From Acetobacteraceae bacterium (GTDB lineage: Bacteria > Pseudomonadota > Alphaproteobacteria > Acetobacterales > Acetobacteraceae), in the NCBI GenBank assembly GCA_003133265.1, contig PKWQ01000082.1:1-18433 (forward strand): a DNA stretch of 18,433 bases, read 5' to 3'. A program made the translations under genes and the position numbers. Shown here in pieces: positions 1 through 7,862 of this stretch (its first letter is position 1; every line of letters begins with the position of its first letter). Below the pieces are notes generated by a model. It was given only the letters and a program-made list of their open reading frames with translations. It had not been told where the DNA came from and did not search any database.

Positions 1-394
1 GCAGCGTCAGGCCGTCCTTCACCGTCTCGTAGTCGATCCGCACCGGCAAGCCGATCTTCAGCTCCGACTGTTCGACGCCGCGCAATTGCGCGTTCATCCG
101 CACCCCCTCCTCCAGATCGACGGTGGCGAGGATATAGGGCAGGTCTTCCTTCCAGCCTGGATGGAACGGATGGTAGGTCACGGTCCAGCTATGGATCTTG
201 CCGCGCCCCGATGCCGCCACCCAGTCGTAGCGCATCGAATAGCAACCGTCGCACACCGGGCGGGGATAATGCCGGATGCGGCCGCAGTCGCTGCATTTCT
301 GCAACAGGTAGGTATGCCGATTAAGCCCGTCCCAATGCGGCTGCGACGTCGGCGACGGCGTGGGAACCAGCTTCGTGTAGGCGATGTCGTCCAT
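1..394 (-). CDS. DUF35 Zn-ribbon/OB-fold protein (3' end outside window)
   Basis: Translating the minus strand from an ATG at 394 gives 131 residues that remain open to the window edge, so the C-terminus is missing. Residues 34-51 hold a four-cysteine zinc ribbon (C34, C37, C48, C51: CSDC then CDGC). An OB-like beta segment follows, with motifs such as KIHSWTVTYHPF and LPYILATVDLEEG. This order (short helix, rubredoxin-like ribbon, OB fold) defines the DUF35 family. Members pair with thiolase-fold proteins and bind acyl-CoA, and in the steroid side-chain aldolases they form a stable complex with Ltp2. The gene starts 4 nt after the stop of the upstream thiolase-like gene, which supports co-translation and a physical complex. 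The family call is secure; the substrate is unknown. Confidence 0.9.
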   Translation of the reverse strand, partial: MDDIAYTKLVPTPSPTSQPHWDGLNRHTYLLQKCSDCGRIRHYPRPVCDGCYSMRYDWVAASGRGKIHSWTVTYHPFHPGWKEDLPYILATVDLEEGVRMNAQLRGVEQSELKIGLPVRIDYETVKDGLTL

Positions 395-398
395 CGTC

Positions 399-1547
399 TC
401 AGCCCCTCCGCATGATGGCGACGGAGCCGTCGCCCATGTCGCCATAGCCGGTCACCAGCCCGATCTCCGCATCCGCCACCTGGGTCTTGCCGCCTTCGCC
501 GCGCAGCTGGCGCGTCAGCTCCACCACATGATTGATCCCCGCCATGTGCGCCTGCGACAGCAGCCCGCCATGCGTGTTCACCGGCAGCCGCCCACCGAGC
601 CCCAGCGCGCCGTTCTCCACGAACGCACCGCCCTCGCCCTTCTTGCAGAAGCCGAGATCCTCGATCTGGCACATCACGATGTAGGTGAAGCAGTCGTAGA
701 TTTCCGCGACATCGATGTCGGCATGCGTCACCCCCGCCATCGCGAACGCCTTCGGCGCCGCCTTGGCCACGCCGAGCCGCGTCATGTCCGGGCGCTGGGT
801 GATCGTGCTCGGCGAGTCGGGATGCCCCTCCGCCACGCCCATGATGTAGACCGGCCGCTGGCGCAGATCGCGGGCGCGTTCGGCCGAACTGATAATGACC
901 GCCGCGCCGCCGTCGCTCTCCAGGCTGCAATCCAGCAGCCGCAGCGGGTCGGAGATCATGCGGGAATTCTGGTGATCCTCGATGGTGATCGGCTTGGTCA
1001 TCGTGGCGTTGCCGTGCAGGATCGCGTGCTGGCGGGTGGACACGGCGATGGAGCCGAGCTGGCGGCTGGTGGTGCCGTACAGCTCCATGTGCCGCCGCGC
1101 CATCGGCGCGTAGAGCTGCGCCGGGGCGATGGCGCCGAGCGGCATCTCGAACTCGCCGATCAGCTTGAATTGCGGCATCTGCTGCACGCGCGAGCCGATG
1201 CGCGCGCCGGACCAGCCGTCGCGGCCCAGCGGGATCAGCACATGCTTGCAGATGCCCACCGCCACCATCGCCACGGCGCATTGCACCGCGGCCACCGGGC
1301 TCGCCCCGCCCATCGGCGTGGTGGCGGAGAAGCGCAGGTCCTGGATGCCGAAATTGGTGATGAAATCCTCGGCCACCACCGCGCCGCCATAGGGGATGAC
1401 GCCGTCGATGTCCTTCGGCGATATCCCGGCATCCGCGCATGCCTTCAGCGAGGCTTCCATCTGCATGACAAGCGGGCTCTTGCCCGAGCCGCGCACATAC
1501 TCGGTCTCGCCGATCCCGCTGACCGCGGCCTTCTCGAACAACGACAT
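399..1547 (-). CDS. Thiolase-fold protein lacking catalytic Cys (Ltp2-like aldolase candidate)
   Basis: A 382-residue thiolase-superfamily protein. I chose the ATG at 1547 because GGAGG lies just upstream; the frame is open to an ATG at 1586 without such a site. The loop that carries the nucleophilic Cys in true thiolases reads MGGASP (residues 79-84), with Gly where Cys is expected. The C-terminal Cys loop reads GYGDMGDG (367-374), with Tyr/Gly there. The His motif NTHGG (324-328) is kept, as is a YDCFT motif (284-288). This pattern is known from SCP2/Ltp-type thiolase-like proteins, in which some members (Ltp2) catalyse retro-aldol cleavage of acyl-CoAs with a DUF35 partner. Here the DUF35 gene follows after 4 nt. 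Thiolysis is therefore unlikely; aldolase activity is inference. It is the second gene of a leftward operon, 39 nt after the Ldh-family gene. Confidence 0.88.
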   Translation of the reverse strand: MSLFEKAAVSGIGETEYVRGSGKSPLVMQMEASLKACADAGISPKDIDGVIPYGGAVVAEDFITNFGIQDLRFSATTPMGGASPVAAVQCAVAMVAVGICKHVLIPLGRDGWSGARIGSRVQQMPQFKLIGEFEMPLGAIAPAQLYAPMARRHMELYGTTSRQLGSIAVSTRQHAILHGNATMTKPITIEDHQNSRMISDPLRLLDCSLESDGGAAVIISSAERARDLRQRPVYIMGVAEGHPDSPSTITQRPDMTRLGVAKAAPKAFAMAGVTHADIDVAEIYDCFTYIVMCQIEDLGFCKKGEGGAFVENGALGLGGRLPVNTHGGLLSQAHMAGINHVVELTRQLRGEGGKTQVADAEIGLVTGYGDMGDGSVAIMRRG

Positions 1548-1586
1548 TGGTTTTTCCTCCACGCGAATGGTGCGATCTCCGGCCAC

Positions 1587-2636
1587 CTACAGCGCGAGCG
1601 TTCCAGACACGTTATAGGCATCCGCCAGCTTTTTCAGCGCGTTCCATGTGGCGTCTTCCACCGGGATGCCATCGCGCTCGCGCTCCTGCTGCTTCCGGTA
1701 TTCGACCTCGCCGGGATACAGCACTTCGGAGAAACCTTCCGCCGGCGGCGTGGATTTCAGGTAGTGCGCGAATTCCGTCACTTCCTGCTTGAAGACCTCC
1801 AGGTCGCGGAACGCGGCGACGTTGAACACCGCCATGAAGCAGCCATCGTTGTGCCGCCCGGTGGGCTCGATGCCGTAGCCCAGGCCGGTGAGCAGGCCGG
1901 CGAAGATCTCCACCATCGAGGCCAGTCCGTATCCCTTGTAACCTTCGCTGCCGCCCAGCGGCAGCAGCGCGCCATCCGGCTTGAGCTTGTTCGGGTCAGT
2001 GGTCGGATTGCCCTGGCCATCGACGATCCAACCCAGCGGGATCTGCTGGTTGCGCGCGATCGCCAGGCTGATCTTGCCGGCGGCGACGGCGGAGGTCGCC
2101 ATGTCCAGGAACAGCGGCCCCGGCAGGTTGGACGGCACCGCGAACGAGATCGGGTTGGTGCCGAGCCGCGCCTTGGCGCCGCCATACGGGGCGACATGCT
2201 TCGGGCTGCGGCCGGAATCGGCGGTTATCATTGCGAACAGCCCCTCACGCGCCGCCATCAGCGGATAGGAGGCCAGTCGCCCGATATGCCCCTGACGAAA
2301 CACCGTGGTGGCGGCGACATTCTGCTTCTTCGCCTTCTCGATCGTCAGCTTCATCGCCCGCTCGGTGGCGACGTAGCCATATCCCCAGTGGCCATCGACC
2401 ACCGTTGTGGTCGGGCTTTCTTTGGTGATCACCCATGGCGCGCCCGGCACGATGTGGCCGACCTTCACCCGGTCGATATAGGTCGGGATCTGGATGATGC
2501 CGTGGCTGTCATGCCCGGCCAGATTCGCCCCGATGCAGTGCCGCGCGACGATTTCCGCTTCCTCGGCCGGCGTGCCGGAGGCTTCCAGCAGCACCCGGGC
2601 GATGTGGTTCAGGCGATCCGCGTGTACGGTTGGCAT
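1587..2636 (-). CDS. Ldh-family NAD(P)-dependent oxidoreductase
   Basis: A 349-residue member of the malate/L-lactate dehydrogenase 2 family (the AllD/YlbC/YiaK/ComC fold, unrelated to classical Rossmann LDHs), with normal family length. Visible signatures are AGHDSHGI (about 40-47), QGHIGR (115-120, including the conserved His), LGTNPISFA (158-166), FLDMATS (176-182) and, near the C-terminus, GGSEGYKGYGLA. Such enzymes interconvert 2-hydroxy and 2-keto acids with NAD(P)H in the cytoplasm. The ATG at 2636 is preceded by AGGAGG. It is the first gene of the leftward operon with the thiolase-like and DUF35 genes and is divergent from the luciferase-like genes across 127 bp. The exact substrate cannot be read from the sequence. 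Confidence 0.92.
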   Translation of the reverse strand: MPTVHADRLNHIARVLLEASGTPAEEAEIVARHCIGANLAGHDSHGIIQIPTYIDRVKVGHIVPGAPWVITKESPTTTVVDGHWGYGYVATERAMKLTIEKAKKQNVAATTVFRQGHIGRLASYPLMAAREGLFAMITADSGRSPKHVAPYGGAKARLGTNPISFAVPSNLPGPLFLDMATSAVAAGKISLAIARNQQIPLGWIVDGQGNPTTDPNKLKPDGALLPLGGSEGYKGYGLASMVEIFAGLLTGLGYGIEPTGRHNDGCFMAVFNVAAFRDLEVFKQEVTEFAHYLKSTPPAEGFSEVLYPGEVEYRKQQERERDGIPVEDATWNALKKLADAYNVSGTLAL

Positions 2637-2763
2637 GGCTTCCTCCTGATCTGCAACCCAGCACAGAGGCGATCGGAGGACCTGTCAAGACCGCCGCCCG
2701 CTCCGGCTGCCACGCGCGCGCAAGCTCTGCTAGGCTCGCGCCACGAGATCGGGAGGACCAAGA

Positions 2764-3714
2764 ATGAAGCGCACCATCGCCGTGGGGCTGGGGATCACCG
2801 AATTCCCTTTCTCCGGCGCATCCGCCTTCTGGCGCTGGGTCGATCTGTGCGAGCAGGGCGGCATCGATTCGCTCTGGCAGACCGACCGGCTGGTCTCGCG
2901 CGAGCCGATCCTGGAATGCATGACAGCACTCGCCGCCATCGCCGGGCGCACGCGGCGGATCAAGTTCGGCGTCAACGTCGTCTCGCTCGCCATGCGCGAT
3001 CCGGTGTTGCTGGCGAAACAATGCGCCACCATCGACGTAATCTCCGAAGGCCGGATGCTGCCGGGCTTCGGCATCGGCAGCCCGCGCGGGCCGGAATGGA
3101 CGGCGCTGCATCTGGACACCTCCACGCGCGGCCGCAAGACCGACGAGGGGCTGGAGATCATCCACCGCCTGTGGACCGAGGACAGCGTGGATTTCGAGGG
3201 CAGGCACTACAAGCTCACCGGTGCCTCGATCTCCCCCAGGCCGGTGCAGCCGGAATTGCCGATGTGGATCGGCGGCGCATCGGAAGCGGCGATTCGGCGC
3301 ACCGCGCGCTTCGGCACCGGCTGGCAGGGCGGGCCGGAGACGCCCTCGCAGATCGGCCCGGTGATCGCCGGCATCAAACAGGCACTGGTCGCGGCGGGAC
3401 GCAGCATCGACATCGACCATTACGGCGCCGCCTTCCCGTTCCATTTCGGCCGCCCCGACGATCCGGGCATTCCCCGCACCATGGAAGCCTATCGCAAGCG
3501 CACCGGCCAGGAAGCGGCCGACTATTTCGCCATTGGCGATGCCGCCACGATCATCGAACGGATCGCCGCCTATGTCGAAGCCGGCGCCTCCAAATTCATC
3601 CTCCGCCCGATGGCGCGCGACGACGAGGCCATGCTGGCCCAGACGCGCCGCGTGATCGAGCAAGTGCTGCCCGCCGTCGCCGCGCGCTGGCCGCGTCGAG
3701 CGAAGGCGAGCTGA
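2764..3714 (+). CDS. LLM-class flavin-dependent oxidoreductase (first of pair)
   Basis: A 316-residue luciferase-like monooxygenase-fold (TIM barrel) protein. GGGAGG lies 8-13 nt before the ATG. Family hallmarks are a DSLWQTDRLV segment near residue 36, the TRRIKFGVNV strand, the EGRMLPGFGIGSPRGPEW loop, the TDEGLEIIHRLWTED helix with FEGRHYKL after it, and the ELPMWIGGASEAAIRRTARFGTGWQ segment. Members use reduced FMN or F420 to oxidise small organics. The sequence does not settle which cofactor is used; in a proteobacterium FMN is the more usual expectation. It lies 32 nt ahead of a second LLM gene on the same strand, so the two probably share a transcript. Confidence 0.9.
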   Translation: MKRTIAVGLGITEFPFSGASAFWRWVDLCEQGGIDSLWQTDRLVSREPILECMTALAAIAGRTRRIKFGVNVVSLAMRDPVLLAKQCATIDVISEGRMLPGFGIGSPRGPEWTALHLDTSTRGRKTDEGLEIIHRLWTEDSVDFEGRHYKLTGASISPRPVQPELPMWIGGASEAAIRRTARFGTGWQGGPETPSQIGPVIAGIKQALVAAGRSIDIDHYGAAFPFHFGRPDDPGIPRTMEAYRKRTGQEAADYFAIGDAATIIERIAAYVEAGASKFILRPMARDDEAMLAQTRRVIEQVLPAVAARWPRRAKAS

Positions 3715-3746
3715 TCCCGCAAACGTCCAGAACCGGAGAAAACCAC

Positions 3747-4574
3747 ATGCAACTCGGCATCCATCTGCCCCATGTCGGCCGCAAGGCCGGCCCTGATTCG
3801 ATCCGCCAGGCCGCAATCCAGGCCGAGGATTTGGGGTTCGCCGACATATGGGTCAGCGAGCACATCATCGTCCCGAAGGGCGCGCCCTATCCGCCCTCGC
3901 CGATCTTCTACGAGCCGGTGCTGACGCTGACCTGGGCGGCGGCCTTCACCAAGCGCGTACGGCTCGGCACCACCGTTCTGGTATTGCCGATGCGCCATCC
4001 GCTGCCGCTGGCGAAGGAACTCGCCACGCTGCAACTGCTGTCCGGCGGACGGCTGATCCTGGGCGCGGGCGTCGGCTGGATGGAGGCGGAGTTCAACGCG
4101 CTCGGTGTGCCGTTCAAGGAACGCGGCCGGCGGATGGACGAGGGCATCGCCATGATGCGCGCGGTCTGGACGCAGGACCCGGTGACCTTCCCCACGAAAT
4201 ACATCGAGGCCGAGATCACCGACATGCGGATGCGCCCGCACCCGCCCTATATCCCGATCTGGATCGGCGGCCGCTCCGACCCGGCGATCGCGCGCGCGCT
4301 GCGCCACGACGGCTGGCACGGCTCGCGCACCACGGTGGAGGAGGCCCCCGCCGTCGTCGCCCGGCTGCGCGCCGTCCGGCCGGAACCGGAATTCACCATC
4401 TCGCTGCGCTCCAGCTGGGACAGCACGGACGATGGGGAATTGCGCGCCAGATTGCAGGGCTACGCCGCCGCGGGCATCCAGCATGTTCTGATCGAGCCGA
4501 TGGACCGGGAACTGACCGACTGGCTGCACACCGTGGAACGCGTGGCGAAGGCCGGCGAGGGGTTGGGCGGGTAG
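3747..4574 (+). CDS. LLM-class flavin-dependent oxidoreductase (second of pair)
   Basis: 275 residues from the ATG at 3747, chosen because the frame then begins with the typical N-terminus MQLGIHLPHVG and an upstream CCGGAGAA could serve as a ribosome site. The frame happens to be open for kilobases upstream, but that extension is antisense to other genes. Luciferase-like signatures are AEDLGFADIWVSEHIIVP, a TKRVRLGTTVLVLPMRHP strand, the GGRLILGAGVGWMEAEF loop, MDEGIAMMRAVWTQDPVTF and IPIWIGGRSDPAIARAL. It resembles the probable F420-dependent (TIGR036xx-like) subgroup, though cofactor choice is inferred only by resemblance. Adjacent to the first LLM gene, with a tRNA-Cys gene on the opposite strand just beyond its stop. 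Confidence 0.9.
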   Translation: MQLGIHLPHVGRKAGPDSIRQAAIQAEDLGFADIWVSEHIIVPKGAPYPPSPIFYEPVLTLTWAAAFTKRVRLGTTVLVLPMRHPLPLAKELATLQLLSGGRLILGAGVGWMEAEFNALGVPFKERGRRMDEGIAMMRAVWTQDPVTFPTKYIEAEITDMRMRPHPPYIPIWIGGRSDPAIARALRHDGWHGSRTTVEEAPAVVARLRAVRPEPEFTISLRSSWDSTDDGELRARLQGYAAAGIQHVLIEPMDRELTDWLHTVERVAKAGEGLGG

Positions 4575-4577
4575 GGC

Positions 4578-4651
4578 TGGAGGTCCGGGCCGGAATCGAA
4601 CCGGCATACGCGGATTTGCAGTCCGCTGCATCACCACTCTGCCACCGGACC
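4578..4651 (-). tRNA. tRNA-Cys(GCA)
   Basis: The minus strand folds as a complete 74-nt tRNA. The acceptor GGTCCGG pairs with CCGGACC, the anticodon loop is CTGCAAA (anticodon GCA) on a GCGGA/TCCGC stem, the T arm is GCCGG-TTCGATT-CCGGC, and CCA is encoded at 4578-4580. It lies 3 nt beyond the stop codon of the second LLM gene and faces it. Confidence 0.96.
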
Positions 4652-4716
4652 CCTGGGCGCGCGGGCGTGGTATATCCGCCACCCGCCCCCGCCGGTCAAC
4701 CCCGGAATGGCCTGCC

Positions 4717-5502
4717 TCAGCGGCTCTGGAAGTTCGGCGGGCGCCGCTCGCCCATCGCCTTGGTGCCTTCCTTGAAGTCGGCGGTCTTGCGCAGCCAGTC
4801 CTGCTCGGCCAGTTCGCGATCGGTCGCGCCCTCGAACGCATCGACCAGCCCGCGGCGCAGCGTCTCGCGCGTGGATACGATGGCCAGCGGACCGGACGTG
4901 GCGATGTCCTCGGCCAGCGCGATCGCTGCGTTGCGCACTTCATCGAGCGCGACCAGCACGTCCGCCAAGCCGATCGCCACCGCCTCGTCGCCGGGCACGC
5001 GGCGGCCGTTGTAGAACAGCAGCGCCGCCTTCTGCGGGCCCACCAGGCGCGGCAGGGTGCAGGTCAGGCCGAAGCCGGGGTGGTAGTTCATGCGGGTGAA
5101 GTTGGCGGAGAACCGCGCTTCGGGGCAGGTGACGCGAAAATCCGCGGTCAGCGCGACCCCCAGGCCGCCGCCGATCGCCGCCCCCTGGATCGCGCCGATG
5201 ATCGGCTTCTTGCTCCGCATCATCCGGCTGGCATGCTTGTAGATATGCTTGCCCGCCGCCCCTTCGGTGGCCTGCGCGACGTCGCGCCGGCTGGAGAAGT
5301 CGGCGCCCGAGCAGAAATGCTTGCCTGCCGCGCACAGCACGATGGCGCGCACCGCATTGTTGGCATCCGCCGCGTCATAGGCGTCGGCGATCGAGTTGAT
5401 CAGGTCGCTGTCGAAGAAATTGTTGGGCGGACGGCGGATTTCCACCATCGCCACGCGCCCCTGCGTCCAGGCGCCGACATCTCCGTAGATCGTCTCGCTC
5501 AT
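4717..5502 (-). CDS. Enoyl-CoA hydratase/isomerase (crotonase) family protein
   Basis: 261 residues from the ATG at 5502, preceded by GAGGAAACC; the frame extends 19 codons further upstream without a better start. The crotonase CoA-binding and oxyanion-hole segments are clear: KHFCSGADFSSR and IIGAIQGAAIGGGLGVAL. Compared with rat enoyl-CoA hydratase, the residue matching Glu144 (after GGG-x) is Gly and the residue matching Glu164 is Phe (ARFSANFTRM). Both catalytic glutamates of a hydratase are therefore absent, and the protein probably catalyses another crotonase reaction or none. It is divergent from the acyl-CoA dehydrogenase across 154 bp, which suggests a shared role in acyl-CoA degradation. 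Confidence 0.9.
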   Translation of the reverse strand: MSETIYGDVGAWTQGRVAMVEIRRPPNNFFDSDLINSIADAYDAADANNAVRAIVLCAAGKHFCSGADFSSRRDVAQATEGAAGKHIYKHASRMMRSKKPIIGAIQGAAIGGGLGVALTADFRVTCPEARFSANFTRMNYHPGFGLTCTLPRLVGPQKAALLFYNGRRVPGDEAVAIGLADVLVALDEVRNAAIALAEDIATSGPLAIVSTRETLRRGLVDAFEGATDRELAEQDWLRKTADFKEGTKAMGERRPPNFQSR

Positions 5503-5656
5503 CTTTTGGTTTCCTCGTTCCGGCACTCGGAAACGTAGAGGCGGGCCCGACCCTGTCAATCCCGGCCCCTGTCAATCCCAGCCGGCGCTCTTGCCTGCCA
5601 TCCTGCTTCTGATAAGCCTGACCCGACGTTGGATGGGACAAGGGAAGGACCGAGGA

Positions 5657-6820
5657 ATGGATTTCGAGCTCAGCGAAGAACACCGGATGATCAAGGATCT
5701 CGTCGCTCGCTTCGTCCGCGACGAACTGCTTCCGCTGGAAAAGGCCGTGCTGGAGCGCGAGGCCGCCGGCCAGGGCTGGGTGCTGACGCCGGAGGAGCGC
5801 GCCCCGGTCGACGCGAAATCCAAGGAGCTTGGCCTGTGGGGCCTGGACGCGCCGGAGGTGTTCGGCGGCTCGGACCTGCCGATCACCGCGATGGTCGGCG
5901 TGAACGAGGAGCTGGGCAAGACGATCACGCCCTACACGCTGCCGCCCGACAGTCCGAACCTGCGCATGCTGATGAGCACCTGCAACGATGAGCAGAAGGC
6001 GCTGTATCTGGAGCCCTACGCGCGCGGCGAGAAGACCTCCGCCATCGCCATCTCCGAACCCGGCGCCGGCGGCGACCCCGCGGGCATGACCACGCGCGCG
6101 GTGCGCGACGGCGATGACTGGGTGCTCAACGGCCGCAAGATCTGGGTCAGCCGCGTCGGCTATGCCGATTTCACCATCGTCATGGCGGTGACCGATAAAT
6201 CCAAGGGCGCGCGCGGCGGCATCTCGGCGTTCCTGGTCGACCGCGACACGCCCGGCTACAACGTGCTGCGCCGCATCCCGATGCTGGGCGGCGCCTATAC
6301 CTACGAGCTGACGTTCGAGGATTGCCGCATCCCCGCCTCCAAGCTGCTGGGCCGCGAGGGCTACGGCTTCGCGCCGATGCAGCTACGCCTGTCCACCCGC
6401 CGGGTGCAGATGGCGGCGTGGTGCACCGGCATGTCGCAGCGGGCGCTGGACATGATGATCGAGTACGCACCGCAGCGCGTGACCTTCGGCCTGCCGTTGT
6501 CGCAGCGCCAGGCGATCCAGTGGTGGATCACCGAGGCGGCGACGAAGATCCATGCCTGCCGGCTGATGACCTATGACGCCGCGGTGAAGATCGACCGGGG
6601 CGAGGAGCCGCGCACCGAGGTCGCCATGATCAAGGTGTTCGGCACCGAGATGGCCTGGGAGACCATCGACCGCGCCATGCAGACCTTCGGCGGCATGGGC
6701 ATGACCAAGGAAATGCCGTTGCAGATGATGGCCAACCGCGTCCGGCTGATGCGGATCTTCGAAGGCCCGACCGAGATCCACAAGATGGTCATCGCCCGGC
6801 GCCTGATCGACAAACGCTGA
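5657..6820 (+). CDS. Acyl-CoA dehydrogenase family protein
   Basis: 387 residues from the ATG at 5657, with a GAGG ribosome site; an upstream in-frame extension is unlikely. Domains run in the usual order: an N-terminal helical part (DFELSEEHRMIKDLVARFVRDE), the middle beta domain with the FAD/substrate loop ISEPGAGGDPAGM and DDWVLNGRKIWVSR, and a C-terminal helical domain ending FGGMGMTKEMPLQMMANRVR and RIFEGPTEIHKMVIARRL. The Glu in IFEGPTEI matches the catalytic base position of medium-chain acyl-CoA dehydrogenase. The role is FAD-dependent alpha,beta-desaturation of an acyl-CoA, passing electrons to ETF. It ends 8 nt before a strong palindromic terminator. Confidence 0.94.
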   Translation: MDFELSEEHRMIKDLVARFVRDELLPLEKAVLEREAAGQGWVLTPEERAPVDAKSKELGLWGLDAPEVFGGSDLPITAMVGVNEELGKTITPYTLPPDSPNLRMLMSTCNDEQKALYLEPYARGEKTSAIAISEPGAGGDPAGMTTRAVRDGDDWVLNGRKIWVSRVGYADFTIVMAVTDKSKGARGGISAFLVDRDTPGYNVLRRIPMLGGAYTYELTFEDCRIPASKLLGREGYGFAPMQLRLSTRRVQMAAWCTGMSQRALDMMIEYAPQRVTFGLPLSQRQAIQWWITEAATKIHACRLMTYDAAVKIDRGEEPRTEVAMIKVFGTEMAWETIDRAMQTFGGMGMTKEMPLQMMANRVRLMRIFEGPTEIHKMVIARRLIDKR

Positions 6821-6828
6821 CCTTACCC

Positions 6829-6859
6829 TATCCCTCTCCCCGCAGCGGGGAGAGGGATA
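6829..6859. terminator. Perfect 14-bp stem, bidirectional terminator-like palindrome
   Basis: A perfect 14-bp inverted repeat (6829-6842 with 6846-6859, loop CAG) lies in the 44 bp between two convergent genes (acyl-CoA dehydrogenase and creatininase family). It has no clear T run on either side. The CCCTCTCCCCG core resembles a palindrome dispersed between genes in many proteobacteria, so it may be a repeat unit used as a terminator. Confidence 0.7.
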
Positions 6860-6864
6860 TGGGG

Positions 6865-7560
6865 TTACCAGTTCTCCAGCAGGCGGCGGGTTTCCTGCAC
6901 CGCCACGTCCCAGATTTCCGCCATGTCGGCGTCGTCGCGCTGATACAGCCCGCCGAAATTGCCGTCGCCCAGCAGTTCGCGCGCCTCGAACGGCGGCAGG
7001 GTGCGCATACGGTCGATGTCAACCTCCGGCTTGGCGTCCGCCGGCGTCTCCGCGCCGGGCAGGCGCGTCCAGGGATAGTTCTCCATCCAGCTCGCATGGC
7101 CGGCGACCGGATCGATCGCCTTCACCGTCGCGGCGGTCAGCGGCGCGCGCCACCATTCATGGAAGCGCACCCGCGTATCGGGATTGTCCATCATCCATTC
7201 CTGCGCCAGCAGCGCGGCGGGCTGGTTCCCGCCATGGCCGTTGACGATCAGGATACGGCGAAACCCCGCGCGCTTCAGACTGTCCAGGATGTCGCGCATC
7301 AGCATGGCGAAGGTCGCCAGCCGCAGCGTCACGGTGCCGGGAAAGCCGGTGAAGTAGGGCGTCAGCCCGTAGGACAGCACCGGGAAAACCGGTATCCCCA
7401 GCGGCTCCGCCGCTTCCACCGCGATGCGTTCGGCCAGGATGGCGTCCGTCGCCAGCGACAGCCCGGCATGTTGCTCGGTGCTGCCCAGCGGCAGCACGCA
7501 TCGGTCGTCATGGCGGACCCAATCCTCCACCATCCGCCAGTCCATTTCAGCGATGCGCAT
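6865..7560 (-). CDS. Creatininase-family protein
   Basis: 231 residues; GGGGGAAG precedes the ATG at 7560. The family metal-binding signature is present: PLGSTEQHAG (E29, H31), LATD (D39) and VNGHGGN (H109). These match four ligands of the binuclear centre of creatininase/MftE-like amidohydrolases. The later family motif HAGExET appears as HASWMEN (about 155-161), so one or more active-site residues differ from creatininase itself. Family members hydrolyse cyclic or linear amides; the substrate here is unknown. It is convergent with the acyl-CoA dehydrogenase and may form a separate single-gene transcript. Confidence 0.9.
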   Translation of the reverse strand: MRIAEMDWRMVEDWVRHDDRCVLPLGSTEQHAGLSLATDAILAERIAVEAAEPLGIPVFPVLSYGLTPYFTGFPGTVTLRLATFAMLMRDILDSLKRAGFRRILIVNGHGGNQPAALLAQEWMMDNPDTRVRFHEWWRAPLTAATVKAIDPVAGHASWMENYPWTRLPGAETPADAKPEVDIDRMRTLPPFEARELLGDGNFGGLYQRDDADMAEIWDVAVQETRRLLENW

Positions 7561-7652
7561 CTTCCCCCCACGGCATTGCGATCACGTTAGCCACGCTGGC
7601 CATGGAATGCACGCGCGTCAATCCGCTCCGTATCGACGAAGCCCACATGGCC

Positions 7653-7862
7653 TCAGAGAAGGAGGCTGACCAGCTGCGCGCAGTTGGTCCGCCCGGAGAG
7701 CAGGCAATCCTCGATCTGGCTCTCGATGTGCAGCCGCTGCACCAGGAAAAGCCCGGCCACGATCAGCGCCAGCGCGACCACCAGGCCGGCAAGGCTCGCT
7801 GTCTGCCGATCGGCCTGCGTCTCGTCGTCGATCGGCTCGTTCCAGACGCGTTCGATGGGCAT
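7653..7862 (-). CDS. Small single-pass membrane protein
   Basis: 69 residues, with GGGAGGGG before the ATG at 7862. The first 23 residues are polar and acidic. Residues about 24-42 form one hydrophobic helix (LAGLVVALALIVAGLFLV), and a short tail contains two cysteines (ECLL-like and NCAQ). No known family was recognised. The clear ribosome site and membrane helix support a real gene. It is divergent from the DNA glycosylase across 154 bp. Confidence 0.7.
   Translation of the reverse strand: MPIERVWNEPIDDETQADRQTASLAGLVVALALIVAGLFLVQRLHIESQIEDCLLSGRTNCAQLVSLLL

Noticed and set aside
178..1440. 420-residue minus-strand frame over the thiolase-like gene
   Set aside because: An alternative frame of the same strand with Arg/Gly-rich sequence; the thiolase frame carries all recognisable motifs.
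384..3746. Very long plus-strand open frame running into the second LLM gene
   Set aside because: It is antisense to the thiolase-like and Ldh genes and out of frame with the first LLM gene, and its translation is rich in His/Arg/Ala/Gly without family motifs. High GC keeps the frame open; the real gene starts at 3747.
2509..4943. Two long minus-strand frames opposite the LLM pair and tRNA-Cys
   Set aside because: They overlap clear plus-strand oxidoreductases and a tRNA and show no protein family features.
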